From NCBI RefSeq assembly GCF_000321225.1, contig NW_004450465.1:1184137-1248136 (forward strand): DNA of 64,000 bases. Direction: 5' to 3'. The translations under genes and the position numbers were made by a program. The notes below the pieces were generated by a model. That model made no database searches and was not told the origin of the DNA. It saw only the letters and a list, made by a program, of their open reading frames with translations. Source of the stretch: Odobenus rosmarus divergens (Eukaryota; Chordata; Mammalia; Carnivora; Odobenidae). Positions 58,536-64,000 of this stretch are shown here, piece by piece. Within the stretch, counting starts at the first letter, position 1. Every line of letters begins with the position of its first letter.

Positions 58536-58735
58536 GGGCGCCTGGGTGGCTCAGTTGGTTGAGCGACTGCCTTCGGCTCGGGTCATGATCCTGGGGTCCC
58601 GGGATCGAGTCCCGCGTCGGGCTCCCTGCTCGGCGGGGAGTCTGCTTCTCCCTCTGACCCTCCCCCCTCTCATGTACTCTATCTCATTCTCTCTCTCAAA
58701 TAAATAAAAAAAAAAATTTAAAAAAAAAAAAAAAA
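58536..58735 (+). mobile_element. Can-SINE, young-looking copy
   Basis: GGGCGCCTGGGTGGCTCAGT body close to consensus and a long uninterrupted A-tail. Perfect target duplication AAAGCTTCTCACT at 58523-58535 and 58736-58748. Confidence 0.96.
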
Positions 58736-58929
58736 AAAGCTTCTCACTTCTCTCTCATCAGTCATGCCCAGGCTCCTCCCAGGAGAACAGATACACTTTC
58801 AAACCAATGCCTCACAGACTTTCGCTTTAGGATCTCTTCCCCCTGGAAGTCCTTATGCTGGATGATATATGGGAGGAGCTGTATGGTTATAGATTATTAT
58901 AGGTATTAGCTCTGAGCCAATACCAAATA

Positions 58930-59160
58930 CAGCTACTATTACCATGTATTGTGTGTTTTCTCTGTTCCAGGAACACATACCCTGATTTAATTCTTTCTTC
59001 AGTCCTATAAGGTAGATCTCACTCTTACTTTCATTTACAGAGGAGAAAATAGAATCCCTGAAAAGTTAATGATTTGCTCAAGAACATAAATTTATTAAGT
59101 GGCAAAATGGGGATTTGAACTCTGTTTTGTTTGACTCCAAGGCCCAAGTTCTAATTCGAT
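58930..59160 (-). mobile_element. MIR SINE
   Basis: TTTAATTCTTTCTTCAGTCC, CATTTACAGAGGAGAAAATA and GATTTGAACTCTGTTTTGTT, reversed MIR. Confidence 0.7.
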
Positions 59161-61079
59161 AATACATGTACAAAAATATTAAATAATATTTAAATCAATA
59201 AAAAATACTTATCATAAACACCAAAGACCAGATTATTATTTTATTTATAAACATGGAAGTTTATGTACTGAAAATTTTAAAGTTATCACTGAAAACCTGA
59301 AAAGGACTGGAAAGTGAGGGCCATTAAAAAAAAGTTATCACTGAAAGCCAAGAGACATTAGACTTGCCGAAGTTGCTTATGTAGGTTAAAAAGCAAACTC
59401 TTTATTAGATATGGAAGATTAGCACTACCTTGAGCCCAGGTGTATTCTGATAGGTAGACAGGTAGAAAGTGGCCCTCCCAGAAGCCAACTATTCCCAGTC
59501 TTTTCCTGTTTTGACCAGCTAGTTAGGTGGCATAAGGGAGGGAGGGTCAAGGGCACTGGGTAGCTGGGGCCATGGAAACAGGAGCTGGACTCAATGATTT
59601 AACTATCACTTCTTCCTCTGACATCAATCCTCCCAAATGGAATCTCTCCTATATTGTGACTAGGGATAACCCTTGGATTCTTTATTAAAATACCACACAA
59701 TTCCACAAATCTTTCTATTTCCATCTTTAAGTGTTTTATAATTACTTGCATCAAGCTACATAAGATACTGTATACACTCTCCTTGAAATTAAAAAACTAA
59801 GCGTTTTGTTTTGTTGCCTGGTGGAAGTTTGAGAACAAGTCAAAATGCTTATCTCTCTTGGCTTTTATTTCCACACAAGAGAGTAAGAAACAGTGAGAGA
59901 AATTGCTTTCTTGGAGTACAGTCCAGAGTGAATTCAGTAGTCTCCATGGGGCCCTTCCCACACCTTTTTTGGGGGATGAGGGGGTAAAGCTGGATGCTTT
60001 GCTGCAAAATAACCCTGCTTTGTGTTTGTCTAGCCTTTTCTAAAATGCAAAACCCCAAAAGCTGCCCCCTTTGTCTTCCCAATACCCCTAGGGGTTTTCA
60101 TGTGATCAGAGAAAAGCAAGCCTAGTTAGTTCACTAAGTCCAGGAAGAAAGCTCAACCACATAAGTAACGACAACAATGTGTCTGGTTTCCCTCATAAGA
60201 CACACCATAACCTAATGTTTCCAATTGCCCAACTCTCAAACACAGCATAGCAAATTTTCAGGCTAGCACCCTCTTTTTCAGATGTCCAACTACCGTTTCC
60301 ACATCTACTGTACCAGTCCCATTCCCTCCATTCACAAAGTCTGTGACAGGGATGACGGATCATCTCCTCATATCCATTCTCTCCTTTCTTATAATAGAAC
60401 CCCTGTATATTAGTTGGGCCATCACCACTCAAAGACTACATTTCCCAGCATTCCTTGCATCCAGCTGTGGCCATGTGGCTGAAGTCTGTCCAATAGAATT
60501 TGAGTTAAAATGCTGAGGGCAATTTCTGGGTTATCCCTTAGTAGGAAGGGCTGTGTTCCCTTCCCTCTTTTCCTCATCTATTGGCTAGAATGTGGATGTG
60601 GCAGTGAGCCATTTTGGGCCATGGGAAGGAGGACCAGAAGAATTGGCAGAGCAAAGAGATAGAAGGATTCCAGGTCTCTGACAGTCAGAAGCCACCAAAA
60701 CTGGTTGTAACCAGACAGGTTATAATCCTGAAAGAAACATGAATGCACATTTTGTTAGAATCACTATTATCTTGGCATTTTGGACTGTTAGACTTTTATC
60801 TTAATGACCCAATGTACAAAAACAATCTGGATAGCTATGTACAAGGAGCCCCTAAAAAGATGGGACTGCTCTTAACTGAATACCTCTTTACAATGATAAA
60901 GCCATGTTGAATGACTCTGAACTTAAATCTCTGACCCTGATTTCAGATTCCACCTTCACCCCCTTTTTCTTCTCCTGCTGGAAACCCAGGTCATTTGTTT
61001 CCAGAAATGAAGCTAGAGGTCGTCTTGTTTGCTAATCCAGACAGGGAGCTACTATACCGTAAGGGCATCCAGGGAGCAG

Positions 61080-61200
61080 AGCTGAGAGAAAGCATGAAGC
61101 GGGAGAGCACTGGACCAGGAACCAGGAGACCCAGGTTCTGCTGCCAAGTAGCTTTGCGATCTTGGAGATGACACTTCACTTCTCTGTGCCAAAGTTTCAA
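61080..61200 (+). mobile_element. MIR3-like SINE
   Basis: GGGAGAGCACTGGACCAGGA, ACCAGGAGACCCAGGTTCTG and CACTTCTCTGTGCCAAAGTT, MIR3 order. Confidence 0.7.
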
Positions 61201-61994
61201 CACCAAAATTCTGCAATTGCTCTACAATGACCTTGTTGATAGTTAATAACCTTGGATTCAACTTCACAGTTGACTCTACAAGTGGAGGCTGGACCTTAGT
61301 TGTGAATATCTAGCATCATTACATGGAAGGCACCAGAGAAACAGAAAAGTGCTATCTTGCAAACATCCTTCTTTCAATGGCCCTGAGGAAGGTTATGTAG
61401 GCCAGAGTGGACGGAGGAGTTGGGGAGATTCTATTCCCTGCGTGGTCACAAAAAGCTAGAAAGTATCTTCCAGAGTTTCACAGGAAGGGCAGCATTGACT
61501 TTGGGGCTGTACAAATCTTCCTTGTATGGGTCTGTCTTATGTACTGCAGGGAAAACATCATCCCTGAAGTTTGTCCACGAAAACGTCCACACTTCTGTCC
61601 ATATGCTGCAGAGGGAACAAAGGAACCCTCAGCTGGGAACCATTACTAGGTCACCCCTTCATTTTACTGTCAAAGAGAGATTCAAAGGGGTTCAGTAACC
61701 TTGCCCACCCCTGCTGTGATGACAGAGCTGGGACTCCATTCAAGTCTCATGATTCCTGCCTACATCTTCTCTCTCTAACCTTGGATAAGACCCAAGTGCA
61801 ATCACTGTTCTGGGTCAACCAGATCAGTGGACTCCAAAGCAGGATGATGGTACATCATCCCCCTAGGTGAGCAAGACAATCTTCTGAGATGCCAGAAGAA
61901 AAGAACTTTCTATTTCTGTCTTATCTCCTCCTTGAAAATTCTGTGGAACTTTCTAATGTACATAATATACTAGTAGAGTAGCATGTGTATAATT

Positions 61995-62035
61995 CATAAA
62001 TACACACACACACATATGTATGTGTGTGTGTGTTC
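61995..62035 (+). repeat. CA/TG microsatellite
   Basis: (CA)n followed by TATGTATG and (TG)n, so the two halves are complementary. Confidence 0.9.
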
Positions 62036-62743
62036 AAATATTTTTTACTGATGATATGAATGATCAGAAAGCATGGAGCCCACCAGTTTAAACACTCACT
62101 TCTATTTCCAACTCTAAAAAAATGACCAAATTGCTTTGTATTACTACTTATTTTTCCAGGTTGAAACTTGCAGGTTGTTCTTCTAAAAAGGTAAGTGCCA
62201 AATGTTAATCAAATCAGAAGCCTCCATACAGGCAGATCATCAAAGGATACAACCCGATCTGTTTGGCATTCAATCCAGCAAGTTAAGCAGTTTGAGGTGA
62301 CCTGGTCCTGGCTTATTAGGAAGAACTGAAATCCTTAGAGGAGGTGAGGAAAGGAGAAGGAAGGCAGGGGAAGGGAACCCCCCTGCCCAGCAGTGCTCAC
62401 TCATTTAAGTATCTTCTCTCCTTTTCAGTCTTTTTCACCTAGTTTTGGAACAGAGCTTAAATTACTTCAACCTTTAAAAATGTTCCTCTTAACCTTACTC
62501 TGCCGTGTGAGATGAAGCAGCACAGAGGAGAATAAAAGCAACTTCTTTCTAAATGATTAAAAATTCACCATTTAATCTAAATGATTAAAAATGCTCCCCA
62601 GTCCCTGCTTACACCAGAACTAAGCACTCTCCCTGGGGCCTTAATCAGTATGAGCAAGATGTGGGAAAATCAACATTTTGATGAAAAGAGACCCCTGAAT
62701 CCTGGGTTGGGGCAAGGGTTTAACTTTTCTGAAGCATACTTAC

Positions 62744-62770
62744 AAACATCACCCGATGATCAGACTGTTT
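62744..62770 (-). other. Candidate 27-nt microexon in the upstream EGFLAM intron
   Basis: On the minus strand a long T/C tract ending TCTCCTCTGCAG is followed by 27 nt and then GTAAGTATG, an excellent 5' splice site. The 27 nt would read KQSDHRVMF in phase 0, without a stop, and the next known exon starts in phase 0, so inclusion would keep the frame. I know no counterpart in the usual mammalian protein, so this may be a pseudoexon. It sits 8.1 kb upstream of exon 54552-54669. Confidence 0.35.
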
Positions 62771-63014
62771 CTGCAGAGGAGAAAAAACAAAACAAAACAA
62801 CATGAAAGGAAAGGAAAACTTACAGGTTGCAAATAAACCCATAGAGTAGCCCCGCTTCTACAGAGAGCCACGGGCAGCAAACACACAGCTTCCATCTGAA
62901 TTCTGTTGACCACTCGCTCAGTTCTTGTTCAGCCAGCTGTGGGGCTGAGGGCTCCACGGCCATGACCCCATTTAGTGATCACAGCGTCCTTATGCTATAG
63001 CCTGATATGACACA

Positions 63015-63266
63015 GCCTAGAGGTTCCCAAACTTTCTCTGCTCACGGCAACTTTGCTGTCTCAGGAATATTTTTACAGCACCTCTAAGGCCAAAGAAATG
63101 CCTAAGTAAGCGTTCCGTTTATCCACAGTTATACCCAAACAACCTGGTGGTGGTAGTTCACACAGATGTCGCTCTTTCTCTTGAAAAGCTGCAACCTTCC
63201 GCAGCACCCCTGTGAGTTTGCTGCACAGCCCTGGAGCACCCTGGCACACAGTTTGGAAACCCCGGA
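63015..63266. mobile_element. hAT-type relic with terminal inverted repeats
   Basis: TAGAGGTTCCCAAACTTTCT at the left pairs with ACACAGTTTGGAAACCCC at the right, the terminal inverted repeat of Charlie-type elements. Confidence 0.6.
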
Positions 63267-63284
63267 TATGCTACCTATGATATA

Positions 63285-63395
63285 GATACTATTTGGATCC
63301 CTGTTCTGTCCACAAGGGAACTGAGGTCCAGTAAGGTTAGCTTGTTGTAATACAGCACGCTGAATGCAAGTCCAGAACCCACTCTGTTTACCAGA
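63285..63395 (-). mobile_element. MIR SINE, decayed
   Basis: GGGAACTGAGGTCCAGTAAG followed by AATGCAAGTCCAGAACCCAC fits the reversed MIR core. Confidence 0.5.
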
Positions 63396-63599
63396 CCCCT
63401 CCCCTCTTCCTGACTCACGCATGATTTCCTCTCTCCATTCTGGATATTCTGCACCTCCCCCCACCTCCCCCCCGAACACACGAACACACGGGCATGCACA
63501 CACACATGCATGCTTGTCCTGTTGGTTCACACCATTCCTTTTGATTTCAGTGCTCCTCCCTCCCCTCTGCCTTTCCAAAAACTGCCCCTGCTTCAATTC

Positions 63600-63800
63600 T
63601 CAGCCCCTAGTTGGACCACTTGTGAAACTTCAGTCTGTTAAGCAGCATGTTAATGACATCTGATCTTACATTGCTTTCCAGTTGTTTATCAGCGAGAATG
63701 GAATTTTCCCAGTAAGACTGAAAGCTGCCTGAGAATAGGGACGCTGTGTTATCCTATGCTGGGCGTACAGCAGCAACTACGAAAGTTTGTTGAAATTGGG
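63600..63800 (+). mobile_element. L2-like LINE end
   Basis: GAAAGCTGCCTGAGAATAGG followed by GTTATCCTATGCTGGGCGTA resembles the L2 terminus. Confidence 0.55.
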
Positions 63801-64000
63801 CAAGGTAAAATTTGATAGCATACTCTAATGCCTGGATTAATTAACAGACAGAATATATTTAACATAAAGGCAAAGATCATCAGGAATGATCACTAACATC
63901 TATCTGGCTTCTTTATGTTTTAAAAAACCAAAGGCTTTTACATACGCCATTTTATTTGGAACTCACCACAACGTAATTATTATACCCCTTTCATGGGAGA

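Larger units (their letters stand above)
54670..64000 (-). other. EGFLAM intron, partial, upstream of the FN3-1 exon
   Basis: No exon encoding the first half of FN3-1 was found up to the right edge, so at least 9.3 kb of intron is present. It holds hAT relics, L2 segments, MIR pieces, two Can-SINEs, a U4 retropseudogene and one microexon candidate at 62744-62770. Stretches 59170-61050 and 61800-62730 show no recognisable element apart from a short CA/TG tract. Confidence 0.75.

Noticed and set aside
62801..62870. A second exon-like stretch on the minus strand (CTGTAG, then 34 nt, then GTAAGT)
   Set aside because: Its acceptor lacks a pyrimidine tract, its length (about 34 nt) would break the frame, and its translation does not resemble FN3.
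63129..63596. 155-codon open frame on the minus strand
   Set aside because: It spans a hAT relic, a MIR piece and a CA-rich tract, so it is a chance frame.
55600..64000. The missing first half of FN3 domain 1
   Set aside because: Searched by eye on the minus strand for the expected tryptophan and GYTVFY-like segments; none seen, so placed beyond the window.
1..64000. CRISPR arrays, operons, bacterial or phage genes, complete endogenous retroviruses, rRNA or functional tRNA genes
   Set aside because: None is supported. tRNA-like boxes occur only inside Can-SINEs and MIRs, and repeats are typical mammalian retroelements and microsatellites.

Overview
The window is nuclear DNA of a carnivoran mammal, most likely an arctoid caniform (bear, seal, mustelid or panda type). 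The evidence is a set of at least twelve tRNA-derived Can-SINE copies whose consensus is neither the canid SINEC_Cf type nor the felid type, carnivoran LINE-1 3' ends, ancient mammalian repeats (MIR, MIR3, L2, hAT and Tigger relics), low exon density and GT-AG introns. The species call is an inference from the SINE type only.

One protein-coding gene is recognisable. It lies on the minus strand and crosses the whole window: EGFLAM (pikachurin), a secreted synaptic matrix protein. Six coding exons can be placed to the base: 54552-54669, 53139-53274, 35294-35460, 4728-4843, 3803-4121 and 3053-3153, in order of transcription. Together they give 957 nt, exactly 319 codons in continuous phase. They encode the second half of fibronectin III domain 1, all of fibronectin III domain 2, an acidic linker, a Ser/Thr/Pro-rich linker, the first EGF-like domain and the start of the first laminin G domain. 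The promoter, signal peptide exon and first half of FN3-1 should lie to the right of 64000. The remaining LamG/EGF exons should lie to the left of base 1.

Layout: 1-3052 is intron; 3053-4843 is a compact cluster of three exons; 4844-35293 is a 30 kb intron rich in old LINE and MIR sequence with a 50-N assembly gap at 31246-31295; 35294-35460 is an isolated exon; 35461-53138 is a 17.7 kb intron; 53139-54669 holds two exons 1.3 kb apart; 54670-64000 is upstream intron containing a truncated U4 snRNA retropseudogene and a possible 27-nt microexon.

No undescribed biological system was found. The points most worth a second look are structural: a 27-nt microexon candidate with strong splice signals in the EGFLAM sense, a SINE that appears to have carried antisense L1 sequence at its 3' end, a LINE-1 insertion with a 5' inversion and 17-bp target-site duplications, a U4 retropseudogene with direct repeats, and a recent 71-bp local duplication later split by a SINE. 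All other open reading frames in the window are short, unsupported by family resemblance, and mostly derived from repeats.
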